Source: JACPDH01 sp051305935
GTDB lineage: Bacteria > Acidobacteriota > Thermoanaerobaculia > Gp7-AA8
Assembly (NCBI GenBank): GCA_051305935.1
Contig: JBPPMG010000287.1
Span: 1-24,799 of the forward strand
Direction of reading: 5' to 3'
DNA: 24,799 bases
Part shown: piece by piece, positions 1 to 8,837 of the stretch
How the letters are laid out: the number at the start of each line of letters is the position of its first letter
Position numbering within the stretch: the first letter of the stretch is position 1
Translations under genes and position numbers: made by a program
The notes under the pieces: generated by a model
Database searches by the model: none
Seen by the model: the letters and a program-made list of their open reading frames with translations, nothing else
What the model was told of the DNA's origin: nothing

Positions 1-326
1 GCGTTCCAGATGTGTCAGCGCGGCGCCTGATCCCACCGAGTCCGCCTCGGCGCGATCTGAGGGGGCTCGCAAATTGTTGACGAAACGAGACTTCGGGTTC
101 GATTGCCGCCCACTGCCGAACAACGAAGCTCTGACCCTCCCCGCTGACCCTCCCGAGTGGTAGATTGCTCCACGCGTTCCAGATGTGTCAGCGCGGCGCC
201 TGATCCCACCGAGTCCGCCTCGGCGCGATCTGAGGGGGCTCGCAAATTGTTGACGAAACGAGACTTCGGGTTCGATTGCCGCCCACTACCGAACAACGAA
301 GCTCTGACCCTCCCCGCTGACCCTCC
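1..326. repeat. 153-bp direct repeat, two copies (1-153 and 174-326)
   Basis: Positions 1-153 recur at 174-326 with a constant 173-bp offset. I see one mismatch by eye (g at 115 versus a at 288). The copies are separated by a 20-bp spacer, and the first may continue beyond the window edge. The unit ends in pyrimidine-rich ctgaccctcccc motifs that recur once more at about 340-362. No convincing gene was found here. A run resembling a tRNA T-arm (gggttcgattgcc) occurs in each copy, but no tRNA can be folded around it. This covers most of the gene-free stretch 1-376. Confidence 0.85.
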
Positions 327-376
327 GCTCCTTTCCGGACCCTCTCCCCGCTGACCCTCCCCGCGACCTTCCAAGT

Positions 377-1093
377 TCACGCTCGAGCGGTTCCACCCGC
401 CATCGTGTCCATTCGCTCTTCCGGCCGCGCCTCGGCGCGCCGCCGGCGACCCATGCGGACGGTCCAGAAGAGCATCGACCCGAGGAGCAGAATGTGCGGC
501 ACGAAGAGCAGGTTCGTCTCGCGCAGCCACATGGGGAAGAGCTTTGCCTGGCCAGGGTAGAGGGAGAGCGTCGCGATGAGGAGCGCGAGGCACATGCGGA
601 GGAGGTGCCGGCCGATGCGGGGCGCACCTGTCAGGCGGCGACGGACGATAAGGCGCACGTCGGAGGCGCCGAAGAGGAGCGCGATCGTGCCGAAGATGAC
701 GTAGATGGGCGCGGTGATGCCATCCTTCCCTCCGGTCGGACTGCCCGCGGCCTCGAGCCCGTATCCGATTCCCAGGGCACCGACCGCGAGCGCAAAGAGA
801 AGAGCCGCCAGGTCGACGGGGCCCGCGACGAGCTCCTTCGCTCTCGCCGCGCGCCACGAGGTCGACACGAGGTAGAGCGTGAGCAGCCCGGCGACGACGT
901 TGATCGCGACAGGCGAGAGGAACGCGGCGATGTACACCGCGCTCCCCGACATCGCGAGCATCGACACGAAGAAGACGGTGCCCGCTGCGCCGTGCAGGCC
1001 CGAGCCTTTGCGGAGGATCATCGCGAGAAAGCCCGACAGCAGGCCGACGGTGGCGCCGGCGACGTGAACGAGTAGCAGAATGACGAAGGCCAC
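377..1093 (-). CDS. DUF2306-like integral membrane protein
   Basis: This is a 238-residue protein with about seven hydrophobic segments. It opens directly with a membrane helix (residues 1-27) that has the H-x-x-A-G-x-x-x-G-L-x-S-G pattern seen at the start of DUF2306-type predicted membrane proteins, followed by a KGSGLHGAAG loop. The function is unknown. The start is a GTG at 1093, chosen because AAGGAG lies 9 nt upstream on the minus strand. The C-terminal tail of about 25 residues is Arg- and Glu-rich and probably cytoplasmic. It lies about 100 bp after the ABC permease on the same strand, so it may be the last gene of the GntR-ABC operon, but its own ribosome site means this linkage is inferred. 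The family call rests on N-terminal pattern and topology only. Confidence 0.7.
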   Translation of the reverse strand: MAFVILLLVHVAGATVGLLSGFLAMILRKGSGLHGAAGTVFFVSMLAMSGSAVYIAAFLSPVAINVVAGLLTLYLVSTSWRAARAKELVAGPVDLAALLFALAVGALGIGYGLEAAGSPTGGKDGITAPIYVIFGTIALLFGASDVRLIVRRRLTGAPRIGRHLLRMCLALLIATLSLYPGQAKLFPMWLRETNLLFVPHILLLGSMLFWTVRMGRRRRAEARPEERMDTMAGGTARA

Positions 1094-1192
1094 GATGGGA
1101 CACTCCTTCCATATGCGCTGCCCGAGGGGGCGCGGACGTTAGGGAAGACGGCCCGGACAGTGCCGGCCGTGGGAGTCGGTTTCAGGCCGCGG

Positions 1193-2113
1193 TCACGTCG
1201 GCTCGCGACTGCGGCGGAGGTGCACCGCTCCCGCGATGAAGATCGCGGCGAACGCGAGGCCGATCCAGAGGCCGGGTGTCGAGAGGAAGTTCAGCGGCTC
1301 GAGCTGCCAGATCCTCTCGACGTTTCCGTCCGACGCTTCCACACTGAACGCCTCCTTCATCGCACCCGTTACCCGGTACTGCAGCCACATGGCGAAGTTC
1401 GTGGTGCCTCCCGCCATCCGCTCGACGACCGCGATGCCAAGCGGCGGGATCACCGCCCACAGCACCGGCGCGCGACGCGCCCAGGCGGAGATGAGAAGCA
1501 GCCAGCCGTAGATCGGCGCGAACCAGAGCGTGTGGACCGCGAGGCCGTAGATCATGATCGGCAGCCCCTCGAAGAAGCGGAACCCTGCCAGAAGTGTGAA
1601 GGGTGAGAGCCCATTCGCAGGAAGAATCAGGATCGACGCCATCAGCAGCAGAATCTGCGTCACGGCGCTGAGCAGGAATGCGATCGACGGGAGGACGGCG
1701 AGCGGGATCGCAGCCTTCGCGAGCACTGCCGTGCGATCGGAAACCGGGAGCGACTTCCAGAAAAGGATGCTTCGGTCACGTCGCTCGCCGTAGAGCGCGT
1801 CGAGCGCGAAGAAGACGCCGATGATGAACGTGGCGAGCATGATCGGCGCGGGCGCGATGCTGAGAGGCTTTGCGAGGAGCCAGATGGCGGAATCGAGGGA
1901 ACTGTATTCGTCTACCTTCCTCGCGATCCGCGCGATCCCGGCGAGAGACCCGAAAAAGACGAGCCCGGCCACCGCAAGCGGGGCGAGCGTGATCGAGCGG
2001 TTCTCCCAGAGCTCGCGCCTCACCGACCAGTAGAACGGGCGGGTCCGCGGAGCCTCGACGTGACTGGCTGCATCGGAGTGGATGGGAAGCTCCGGAACGT
2101 CGTTCGCCGTCAT
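1193..2113 (-). CDS. ABC-2 type transporter permease
   Basis: This 306-residue membrane protein has about six hydrophobic segments. After a 40-residue cytoplasmic N-terminus comes the first helix (about 45-63), then a cytoplasmic loop around LYGERRDRSILFWKSLPVSD. That loop is typical of ABC-2 permeases paired with YtrB-like ATPases and probably contacts the ATPase. The ATG overlaps the ATPase stop codon by 4 nt (ATGA at 2110-2113), so the two genes are translationally coupled. The substrate cannot be read from sequence. GntR(YtrA)-ABC sets of this type often respond to cell-wall-active compounds or serve peptide or lipid export, but no such role is shown here. Only one permease gene is present, so the transporter would be a homodimer of permeases. 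Confidence 0.88.
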   Translation of the reverse strand: MTANDVPELPIHSDAASHVEAPRTRPFYWSVRRELWENRSITLAPLAVAGLVFFGSLAGIARIARKVDEYSSLDSAIWLLAKPLSIAPAPIMLATFIIGVFFALDALYGERRDRSILFWKSLPVSDRTAVLAKAAIPLAVLPSIAFLLSAVTQILLLMASILILPANGLSPFTLLAGFRFFEGLPIMIYGLAVHTLWFAPIYGWLLLISAWARRAPVLWAVIPPLGIAVVERMAGGTTNFAMWLQYRVTGAMKEAFSVEASDGNVERIWQLEPLNFLSTPGLWIGLAFAAIFIAGAVHLRRSREPT

Positions 2114-2985
2114 GCGACCGCTCCTTTCCCGTCGGCGCGTTCGCGCCCCATCACCGCGACGAAGAGGTCCGCGATGCCGGGCGTGCGCACCTCGCCCATC
2201 TCCGCGAGGCGTCCGCGGTCGGCGTGATCAAAGAGGAGGATCGCACGGCCGAAGACCTGGCGCTCGTGAATCGGTCCGAGAGCGCGGGCCTCCGCGAGCT
2301 GCTCGGGACGGACCATCACTTCGAGGTATCGCCCCTCGATGTCTTCCATGCTGCACGCGAGCACGATCCGTCCTCGGTCGACGAAGACGAGGTCGGTGAG
2401 GACGTCCTGGATCTCCTCGACCTGGTGCGTCGTCACGACGATCGTGCGCTTCCCGTCGAAGTAGTCGCTGAGGAGCGCGTCGTAGAACTGCTTGCGGAAG
2501 AGGATGTCGAGCCCGAGCGTCGGCTCGTCGAGGACGAGCAGCCGCGAGTCGATCGCCATCACGAGGGCGAGGTGGAGCTGCGTCACCATTCCCTTCGAGA
2601 GCTCCCGCACGCGGCTGGTCCGCTTGATGCCGGTCTGTTCGAGGAAGCGCTCCGCCCTCGCGCGATCGAAGCGCGGGTGGACGCCCGCGAGAAAGTCGAG
2701 TGCCTGACGGACGCGGATCCAGCGGGGGAGGACGGCGACGTCGGCGATCCACGCGACGTCGTGCACGAGCCGCTCGCGGTCGTCGCGCGGGTCGAGTCCG
2801 AGAACGGAGAGCTCGCCCTGGAAGGTCGTGAGCCCGAGGATTGCGTTGAGCGCGGTCGTCTTGCCCGCGCCGTTCGGGCCGATGATGCCGAGGATCCGGC
2901 CCTCCTCGACGCGGAGGTCGATCCCGTCGAGCGCGATGGTCGACCCGAACGCCTTGCGGAGGCCGCGAGCTTCGATGCATGCCAT
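2110..2985 (-). CDS. ABC transporter ATP-binding protein, YtrB-like
   Basis: This is a 291-residue nucleotide-binding subunit that would power the adjacent permease. Walker A is GPNGAGKT at residues 36-43, the signature is LSKGM at 129-133, Walker B is LLVLDEP at 149-155, and a TTH switch histidine follows in the TIVVTTHQVEE segment. The usual Q-loop glutamine appears to be replaced by Asp in the IADVAVLP segment around residue 82. The last 70 residues form a C-terminal extension common in ABC-2 ATPases. The ATG at 2985 lies 4 nt after the GntR stop codon and has no clear Shine-Dalgarno, which fits translational coupling. The ABC-2 pairing is firm; the substrate is unknown. Confidence 0.92.
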   Translation of the reverse strand: MACIEARGLRKAFGSTIALDGIDLRVEEGRILGIIGPNGAGKTTALNAILGLTTFQGELSVLGLDPRDDRERLVHDVAWIADVAVLPRWIRVRQALDFLAGVHPRFDRARAERFLEQTGIKRTSRVRELSKGMVTQLHLALVMAIDSRLLVLDEPTLGLDILFRKQFYDALLSDYFDGKRTIVVTTHQVEEIQDVLTDLVFVDRGRIVLACSMEDIEGRYLEVMVRPEQLAEARALGPIHERQVFGRAILLFDHADRGRLAEMGEVRTPGIADLFVAVMGRERADGKGAVA

Positions 2986-2989
2986 GTGT

Positions 2990-3382
2990 TCAGCGCTTTC
3001 TGCCGGGCTTACCCGGCGCCGATCCCGGCTTCGCGCCGGTCTCCAGCAGTTCTTCGACTGTCAGGCCTAACCTCTTGACGCTCTCCCGGATCCGCGGCCA
3101 TTCGTCTTCGAGGAAGCGCCGGCGCTCGTCTTCGAGCAGCTTCTCCCTCGCCCCGGGGCGAACGAACATCCCGCGGCCCCGTTTCATCTCCACCAGGTCC
3201 TCGTCGACGAGCTCCTGGTAGCCTTTGAGGACCGTGAGAGGATTGACCCGGTGGTCGGCCGCGACCGTGCGGACGGACGGGAGCGCGTCGCCGTCCCCCA
3301 GCACGCCGTCGAGGATGAGTGCGACGACACGGTCGCGCAGCTGTCGGTAGATCGGCTGGCTGTCGTTCCATTCGCGGTTCAT
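2990..3382 (-). CDS. GntR-family transcriptional regulator, YtrA subfamily
   Basis: This is a 130-residue protein starting at the ATG at 3382. The frame opens 90 nt further upstream, but family N-termini begin just before the Q-P-I-Y-x-Q-L motif seen here at residues 9-15. A winged helix occupies about residues 8-76, with the recognition segment LPSVRTVAADHRVNPLTVLKGY and the wing KRGRGMFV. The short, charged C-terminal tail of about 55 residues, with no effector domain, is the hallmark of the YtrA subfamily. Such proteins are usually autorepressors of the ABC operon they lead, and this gene is first in the cluster GntR-ATPase-permease. A palindromic candidate operator lies upstream at 3421-3446. 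The inducer is unknown. Confidence 0.92.
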   Translation of the reverse strand: MNREWNDSQPIYRQLRDRVVALILDGVLGDGDALPSVRTVAADHRVNPLTVLKGYQELVDEDLVEMKRGRGMFVRPGAREKLLEDERRRFLEDEWPRIRESVKRLGLTVEELLETGAKPGSAPGKPGRKR

Positions 3383-3420
3383 CCCTGGTTCCCGTGGGGT
3401 CTTTCCAGCGCCAGGCGCTA

Positions 3421-3446
3421 TGGTGATATAGTCAACTACAACACCA
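3421..3446. promoter_or_regulatory. Candidate GntR operator (26-bp imperfect palindrome)
   Basis: Twenty of 26 positions are symmetric: TGGTG, then TAGT-nn-ACTA in the centre, then CACCA. It sits 38 bp upstream of the GntR ATG and 66 bp upstream of the divergent secreted-protein gene. It covers the only AT-rich stretch there (gatatagtcaactaca), where a minus-strand promoter would be expected. Autoregulation by the adjacent YtrA-type protein is inferred from position and symmetry. Confidence 0.6.
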
Positions 3447-3500
3447 GAGCATGGCAAGCTTTTTTTCGGCACGGCGCCGGTCCGAATCGGTTCCTCCGAC

Positions 3501-3512
3501 TAGACTGACTGG
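3501..3512 (+). promoter_or_regulatory. Candidate -10 element, leaderless start
   Basis: TAGACT at 3501-3506 is followed by exactly 6 nt and then the ATG at 3513. No Shine-Dalgarno is visible, so the transcript may begin at the start codon. No convincing -35 was found. Confidence 0.45.
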
Positions 3513-5903
3513 ATGTCGGGCCGGGTTCTGCGTCTCGCAGTTGCAGCGCTGTTGTCATGCGTGATGACCGCCGCCACGGCGGAAGAACGGATCTCGACTC
3601 CGGACAGCGGGCCGCTGAGGGATCTCACCTACGGTCTCGACGTCGCCGGTTCGGCCGGAGGCGACGTCGCGGTCTGGTTCTCGAGTGGCCATGGAGTGAT
3701 GATCTCCGGCCTGCGCTCCTCGGATCAGAGCCTTCTGGTCGCGGGGGCGCGGGAGAATCGCGCGCCGCAAATCGTCAGCGCAGGCGATTCCGTCGATGTT
3801 TACTGGGCCGACAGAGGAGTCCTCCACACGCGCCGCTACAACTCGGCCACGATGGCCGGGAGCGAGACTCGGGTGATCGCGACGGGCGTCGATCACCCGA
3901 GCGTCGCGCGAAACGGCGCGGTGACCGCCGCGATGGTCGAGCCGTACCTGCTCGGCGCGACCTTCACCGGATCGGTGCTCCTTCTGTTCGATGAGAGCGG
4001 CGCCGAGACGCGAAGGGTCCTCGTGTGGAACGACGCGTACCCGTACGGAAGCAAACATGCGACGGTCGCCCCGCACGGCGACGGGTTCGTGTCCGCTCAG
4101 TGGACGGATGCCGGGATCTTCGTGAAGCGAATCACGATCGACGGCGACCTGCTCGACACGACTCCCATTCGCGCGGGCGATGCGACGAGTGCCGGCGCGT
4201 TCGCCGCCGCCGGCGAGCTTGCCTGGATCGTGAGCCGCGACGCCAGCGCACCCTATCCGTTCCGTGTCGTCGCGATCGACCGGACCGGAGCCGTCGCCGT
4301 GTCGAAGACAGTCTCCACCCCCTCTGTGAGCTCCCGAACGAACGGGCTCGCGATCTTCGCGCGCACGGACGGCCTTGTCGTACTCGCCGGGCTCGATGAC
4401 GACGTCTGGCGATTCCGGCTCGGCAACGACGGGACGGAGCTCGAGCCGCCACGCCGCGTGGTCGAACGACCGGGGCGCCAGTCGGCAAGGGGCATCCTGT
4501 CAGGCGAAAGCGAGCTCGTCTTCTGGTCGGAGGAGGAGCTGCGTGACATCCTGGTGCAGCGCGACGACGGCGAGGCGAGGGTCCTGACCGCCGGCGGATC
4601 GAGCGCGTCAGGCTTGTCCGCCGCGGCGAGCGACGAACGCGTCCTCGTCGCGTGGAGAGACCACCTCGGATCGGCGCACACGTACCGTTACTCGTTCCTC
4701 GACTCGTCAGGCGCGCCGCTCGGCGCTCCGGTCGCGTTCGACAGTGGCGACGGATTCAGCGACGATCCGCAGGTCGCGTGGAGCGGAACCGAGTTCGGCA
4801 TCCTGTGGCACGCGAACCAGCGGACGCAGATTCTCCTGTTCGCGTCGGACGGCATGCCTCGAGGCGCCCCGATCGTTCTCGATTCGATTCCGCCGCGGTC
4901 ACTCTTGTCAGGCGGGCACGGCCGATTCGTCGCGATGTCGGGGTCCGGAGGGGGAGTGATCACCGCGAGCGTGATCGGCACGGAAGGCGCGCGCGAGCCC
5001 GTGAAGGTCACCACGCCGATTCCCCCGCCGCCGCATGCGTCAAGCGGCGACGGCTCGCCGACTCTCCTACCGACCCAGTCCGGTTTCGAGCTCGTCTACG
5101 AGAACACGTTCTACTACGACTGCGTGGGGATTCCCTGCCCGACCGAGACGTCCGTCTACGCCGTCGCGCTGTCGCCGGACCTCGAGCCTGACCTCGCGTC
5201 GCGGATGCTCGTCGCGTCCGATGCGAGGCTGGTCGACGCGGCGGTGTCCGAGGATGCGCTCGGCGTCCTCGTGTCGCAAACCAACCTCGACCTGGTCACG
5301 GTTCCACTCGGAGGAGGACCGGCCGCGCGACGCACGTTCTGGGAGCGCACCGGATGGGAACCGCTTCTTGGCCCGGTGCGAATCGAGCCACATCCCGCCG
5401 GATTCGCGGTGGCCGTGCACGGCAGAATCGCGACCGCGGGTTGGTCGTCGTTCTTCGAGGTCGCAACGAACGGCACCGAGCGCTGGCTGCGCGTCCTACC
5501 AGGCAGGATTGGACATCTTCGACTTGCTACGTCAGGCGGGAACCATCTCGCCGTCTATTCGCGGAACGATGACGACGACCAAGGTTCCAGCGTGTATTCG
5601 GAGCGCTGGGAGGAAGGCGCGGCCGGCCCCGCGGCGCCCGCGACACCGCGTCGGGTCATCGCACGGCGCCTGACACCCCCGTTCGTGGAAGTGAGCTGGG
5701 AGTACGAAGGGCCTCCCCTTCTCGCATTCAGCATCTCGTACGGCCTTTACGACGCGGTGACCCTCGTTTCGCCCGAGAGCCGCTCGTTCGTCTTCGTGCC
5801 GGCGCGCTCGCAGTTTCGAGTCGTGGCGATCAACGAAGCAGGCAGCGCGCCCTCGAACACCGTAGAGCCCCGGCTCGACCGCCGTCGTGGAGTGCGACGT
5901 TAG
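3513..5903 (+). CDS. Secreted propeller-like protein with C-terminal FN3-like domain
   Basis: This 796-residue protein has a signal peptide at about residues 1-23 (basic MSGRVLR, hydrophobic core, cleavage near ATAEE). The body, about residues 30-690, is a run of beta-strand-rich blade-like units with recurring patterns such as V-x-V-x-W/F-W-S-x-x-G and D-x-x-G-x-P-L-G-x-P, as in large extracellular proteins common in Acidobacteriota. Residues about 700-790 resemble a fibronectin type III domain (VEVSWEYEG ... FRVVAINEAGSAPSN) and the tail is Arg-rich. No catalytic motif was recognised; a surface binding role is only a guess. It is divergent from the GntR-ABC operon. The start is supported by the signal peptide and by a TAGACT hexamer 6 nt upstream. 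Confidence 0.8.
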   Translation: MSGRVLRLAVAALLSCVMTAATAEERISTPDSGPLRDLTYGLDVAGSAGGDVAVWFSSGHGVMISGLRSSDQSLLVAGARENRAPQIVSAGDSVDVYWADRGVLHTRRYNSATMAGSETRVIATGVDHPSVARNGAVTAAMVEPYLLGATFTGSVLLLFDESGAETRRVLVWNDAYPYGSKHATVAPHGDGFVSAQWTDAGIFVKRITIDGDLLDTTPIRAGDATSAGAFAAAGELAWIVSRDASAPYPFRVVAIDRTGAVAVSKTVSTPSVSSRTNGLAIFARTDGLVVLAGLDDDVWRFRLGNDGTELEPPRRVVERPGRQSARGILSGESELVFWSEEELRDILVQRDDGEARVLTAGGSSASGLSAAASDERVLVAWRDHLGSAHTYRYSFLDSSGAPLGAPVAFDSGDGFSDDPQVAWSGTEFGILWHANQRTQILLFASDGMPRGAPIVLDSIPPRSLLSGGHGRFVAMSGSGGGVITASVIGTEGAREPVKVTTPIPPPPHASSGDGSPTLLPTQSGFELVYENTFYYDCVGIPCPTETSVYAVALSPDLEPDLASRMLVASDARLVDAAVSEDALGVLVSQTNLDLVTVPLGGGPAARRTFWERTGWEPLLGPVRIEPHPAGFAVAVHGRIATAGWSSFFEVATNGTERWLRVLPGRIGHLRLATSGGNHLAVYSRNDDDDQGSSVYSERWEEGAAGPAAPATPRRVIARRLTPPFVEVSWEYEGPPLLAFSISYGLYDAVTLVSPESRSFVFVPARSQFRVVAINEAGSAPSNTVEPRLDRRRGVRR

Positions 5904-6292
5904 GCGAGCGCGATCGAGGATCGGGAGAAGCGTCTCGCGCTTGACGCTCCGGGGGCAATACTCCGAGCTCCGCGCTCCACCTTCGAAGCTCACACGACGA
6001 TTCTCGAGCGAACTTCCGGGAAGGATGGAAGGTCCTGGCGGTTCTCGCTTCCGCGTTTCCAGATGTGAGGCCCGAGACAGCCGACCGGACACGCAAATGG
6101 GCTATCGCGCCGCGGTGAGTAGTAACTACGCGTACGCTCGACTTCTGCATCGGGTTCAATAGACCAGTGAGATCCAGCGGCCAACGACGCGCCGCGGTTC
6201 TCGCGCCAGCTGAGCGAATCAGCGATTGAGCCAGCCCGCACCTCTCGATGCGCGCTCCCTCGGAGCCGTTCGCGCGCCAGCAGAGGTAGGCC
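5904..6292. other. 389-bp gene-free region upstream of the histidine kinase
   Basis: No credible coding frame, RNA gene or terminator was found. Frames that cross it on the minus strand are antisense extensions of the kinase gene. A short inverted repeat (gtagt-a-actac) lies near 6118. A GAGG ribosome site lies at 6283-6286, next to an in-frame TAG at 6287, which fixes the kinase start downstream. It marks the left boundary of the suspected acquired signalling module. Confidence 0.5.
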
Positions 6293-8821
6293 ATGTCCAG
6301 GAAAGTTCGCGGTCTCGCCATTCTCAGGCCTGCCGTAGTCACGGCGGAAGGCATCACCGAGGTCAGGCGTCAGGAGGCCTTGCTCAAGACCGGGGCTCTG
6401 CAGAACGCGATTCTCAATAGCGCCAACTTCTCGAGTATCGCCACCGACGAGAAGGGTGTCATTCAGATCTTCAATGTCGGCGCCGAACGCATGCTGGGCT
6501 ACGCGGCGGCAGACGTCCTGAACAAGATCACCCCGGCCGACATCTCCGATCCCCAGGAATTGATCGCGCGCGCGACCGCGCTCAGCCTCGAGCTCGGCAC
6601 GCCGATCACGCCGGGGTTCGAGGCCCTCGTCTTCAAAGCCTCGCGCGGGATCGAGGACATCTACGAGCTCACTTACATCCGAAAAGACGGCAGTCGGTTC
6701 CCGGCGGTCGTGTCCGTGACGGCGCTGCGCGACGAGAAAGACGCGATCATCGGGTATCTCTTGATCGGCACCGACAACACCGCTCGCAAGCAGGCAGAAG
6801 AAGCGCTGCTCAAGGCCGGCGCCCTGCAGAGCGCGATCTTCAACAGCGCGAACTTCTCGAGCATCGCGACTGACGCGAAGGGTGTCATCCAGATCTTCAA
6901 CGTCGGCGCGGAACGCATGCTGGGCTACGCGGCCGCCGACGTGATGAACAAGATCACGCCCGCCGACATCTCCGATCCGCAGGAAGTGATCGCGCGCGCC
7001 AAGGCCTTGAGCATCGAGCTCTCCACGCCGATCACGCCAGGCTTCGAGGCGCTGGTCTTCAAGGCCCTGCGCGGAATCGAAGACATCTACGAGTTGACCT
7101 ATATCCGCAAGGATGGCAGCCGATTCCCGGCGATCGTGTCGGTCACCGCGCTGCGCGACGCACAGGGCGGAATCATCGGATATCTGCTGATCGGCACCGA
7201 CAACACGGCACGCAAGCAGGTCGAAGAGGATCGGAAAAAGCTCGATCAGCGCCTGCGCGACCAGCAGTTCTACACGCGCTCCCTCATCGAGTCGAACATC
7301 GACGCAATCATGACGACGGACCCGGCGGGCATCATTTCGGACGTCAACAAGCAGATGGAGGCGCTCACCGGCTGCACGCGTGACGAACTGATCGGCGCGC
7401 CGTTCAAGAACTACTTCACCGATCCGGAGCTGGCCGAGGCGGGCATCAACCTGGTACTCAGCGAAAAGAAGGTCACCGACTACGAGCTCACCGCGCGCGC
7501 CCGGGACGGCAAGGAAACCGTGGTTTCCTACAATGCGACGACTTTCTACGATCGGGACAGGAGGCTGCAAGGGGTGTTTGCCGCCGCGCGCGACGTCACC
7601 GAACGCAAGCGTCTGGATCAGGTGCTGACGGAAAAGAACGTCGAGCTGGAAAGCGCCCGACTCGTCGCGGAACAGGCCAACCTCGCGAAATCGGACTTTC
7701 TCTCCAGCATGAGCCATGAGCTTCGCAGCCCGCTCAACGCGATTCTCGGCTTCGCGCAGTTGATGGAGTCGGAATCCCCCGCGCCGACGGAATCCCAGAA
7801 AGAGAGCATTGCCCTGATCCTCCAGGCGGGATGGCACCTGCTCAAACTGATCAACGAGATCCTCGATCTCGCGGTGATCGAGTCCGGAAAGGTGTCGCTG
7901 TCGCTGGAATCCGTGTCTGTGGACGACGTCATGTACGAGTGCCAGTCCATGATGGAGCCGGAAGCGCAACAGCGGGGCATTGCGCTGACCTTTCCTCCCT
8001 TCGATGACCCACTCTTCGTGATCGCCGACCGGACCCGCTTAAAGCAGATCGTCATCAACCTGCTGTCCAACGCGATCAAGTACAACAAGACGCAGGGAGC
8101 GGTCGTGGTCGAATGCGCGACGAGCACTCCCGGACGGACTCGCATCAGCGTCAGGGACACCGGAGTCGGATTGTCGCCGGAGAAGCTTGCCCAGCTGTTC
8201 CAGCCGTTCAATCGCCTGGGACAAGAGGGGGGCGGCGTGGCGGGAACGGGCATCGGTCTCGTGGTGACCAAGCGCCTCGCGGAACTGATGGATGGCGTAC
8301 TTGGCGTGGAGAGCAGCCCTGGCGGCGGAAGCATATTCTGGTGCGAGTTGACGTCGAGCACTGCACCGGAGCTCGTCGTCGCGGGTGACGCGATCGCAAC
8401 TGTCGTCGTAGCGCGAGAACCGGCCGGTGCGAGGCAGGCTACCCTCCTCTGTGTCGAGGACAACCAGGCCAACATGAAGCTCGTAGAGCAACTCATCGCG
8501 CGTCGTTCCGACGTGCGGCTGCTGACGGCCGCGGACGGGATCCTGGGTGTCGAGCTGGCGCGCGCATCGCTGCCGACGGTGATCCTCATGGACATCAATC
8601 TGCCAGGCATCAGCGGTGTCGAGGCCTTGAAGCTCCTGCGCGACGATCCTTCGACCGGGCATATCCCCGTCATCGCGCTCAGCGCCAATGCAATGGTCCG
8701 CGACATCGAGATGGGGATGGACGCCGGGTTCTTTCGCTATCTGACGAAACCCATCAAGGTCGATGAATTCATGAACACGCTCGACGACGCATTGGAGTTT
8801 GCGCACAGCCGCCACGACTGA
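6293..8821 (+). CDS. Hybrid histidine kinase with duplicated PAS domain (PAS-PAS-PAS-HisKA-HATPase-REC)
   Basis: This is an 842-residue soluble sensor kinase with no transmembrane segment. Two PAS units at about residues 28-169 and 170-311 differ at about 16 of 142 positions. A third, distinct PAS lies at about 325-440, then a short coiled coil, HisKA (SMSHELRSPLNAI, phospho-His 475), the ATPase domain (N-box NLLSNAIKYN with Asn 593, DTGVGL, GTGIGL) and a receiver domain (acidic pair 722-723, phospho-Asp 767, KP near the end). The start is fixed by an in-frame stop just upstream and by GAGG 6 nt before the ATG. It is 16 nt from a response regulator-cyclase gene, its likely partner. The signal is unknown. 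The PAS sequence closely resembles sensor kinases I associate with Betaproteobacteria, so transfer is possible. Confidence 0.93.
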   Translation: MSRKVRGLAILRPAVVTAEGITEVRRQEALLKTGALQNAILNSANFSSIATDEKGVIQIFNVGAERMLGYAAADVLNKITPADISDPQELIARATALSLELGTPITPGFEALVFKASRGIEDIYELTYIRKDGSRFPAVVSVTALRDEKDAIIGYLLIGTDNTARKQAEEALLKAGALQSAIFNSANFSSIATDAKGVIQIFNVGAERMLGYAAADVMNKITPADISDPQEVIARAKALSIELSTPITPGFEALVFKALRGIEDIYELTYIRKDGSRFPAIVSVTALRDAQGGIIGYLLIGTDNTARKQVEEDRKKLDQRLRDQQFYTRSLIESNIDAIMTTDPAGIISDVNKQMEALTGCTRDELIGAPFKNYFTDPELAEAGINLVLSEKKVTDYELTARARDGKETVVSYNATTFYDRDRRLQGVFAAARDVTERKRLDQVLTEKNVELESARLVAEQANLAKSDFLSSMSHELRSPLNAILGFAQLMESESPAPTESQKESIALILQAGWHLLKLINEILDLAVIESGKVSLSLESVSVDDVMYECQSMMEPEAQQRGIALTFPPFDDPLFVIADRTRLKQIVINLLSNAIKYNKTQGAVVVECATSTPGRTRISVRDTGVGLSPEKLAQLFQPFNRLGQEGGGVAGTGIGLVVTKRLAELMDGVLGVESSPGGGSIFWCELTSSTAPELVVAGDAIATVVVAREPAGARQATLLCVEDNQANMKLVEQLIARRSDVRLLTAADGILGVELARASLPTVILMDINLPGISGVEALKLLRDDPSTGHIPVIALSANAMVRDIEMGMDAGFFRYLTKPIKVDEFMNTLDDALEFAHSRHD
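6374..7225 (+). repeat. Intragenic duplication of a 426-bp PAS unit
   Basis: Two consecutive 426-bp units (boundaries approximate) encode PAS copies about 89% identical by eye count, while many third codon positions differ. The exact 142-residue period keeps the frame. Confidence 0.85.
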
Positions 8822-8837
8822 AGCAGGAGAAAAGCTC

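Noticed and set aside
75..125. Possible tRNA in the direct repeat (gggttcgattgcc)
   Set aside because: Only three of five T-stem pairs form, and no matching acceptor, D or anticodon arm is found around it.
3459..3466. T-run as a possible terminator
   Set aside because: No stable hairpin precedes it, and it lies in the shared promoter region of divergent genes.
5990..7969. 659-codon open frame on the minus strand
   Set aside because: It is fully antisense to the hybrid histidine kinase, whose domains are unambiguous, and its translation shows no recognisable domain, only biased low-complexity composition from GC-rich codon shadowing.
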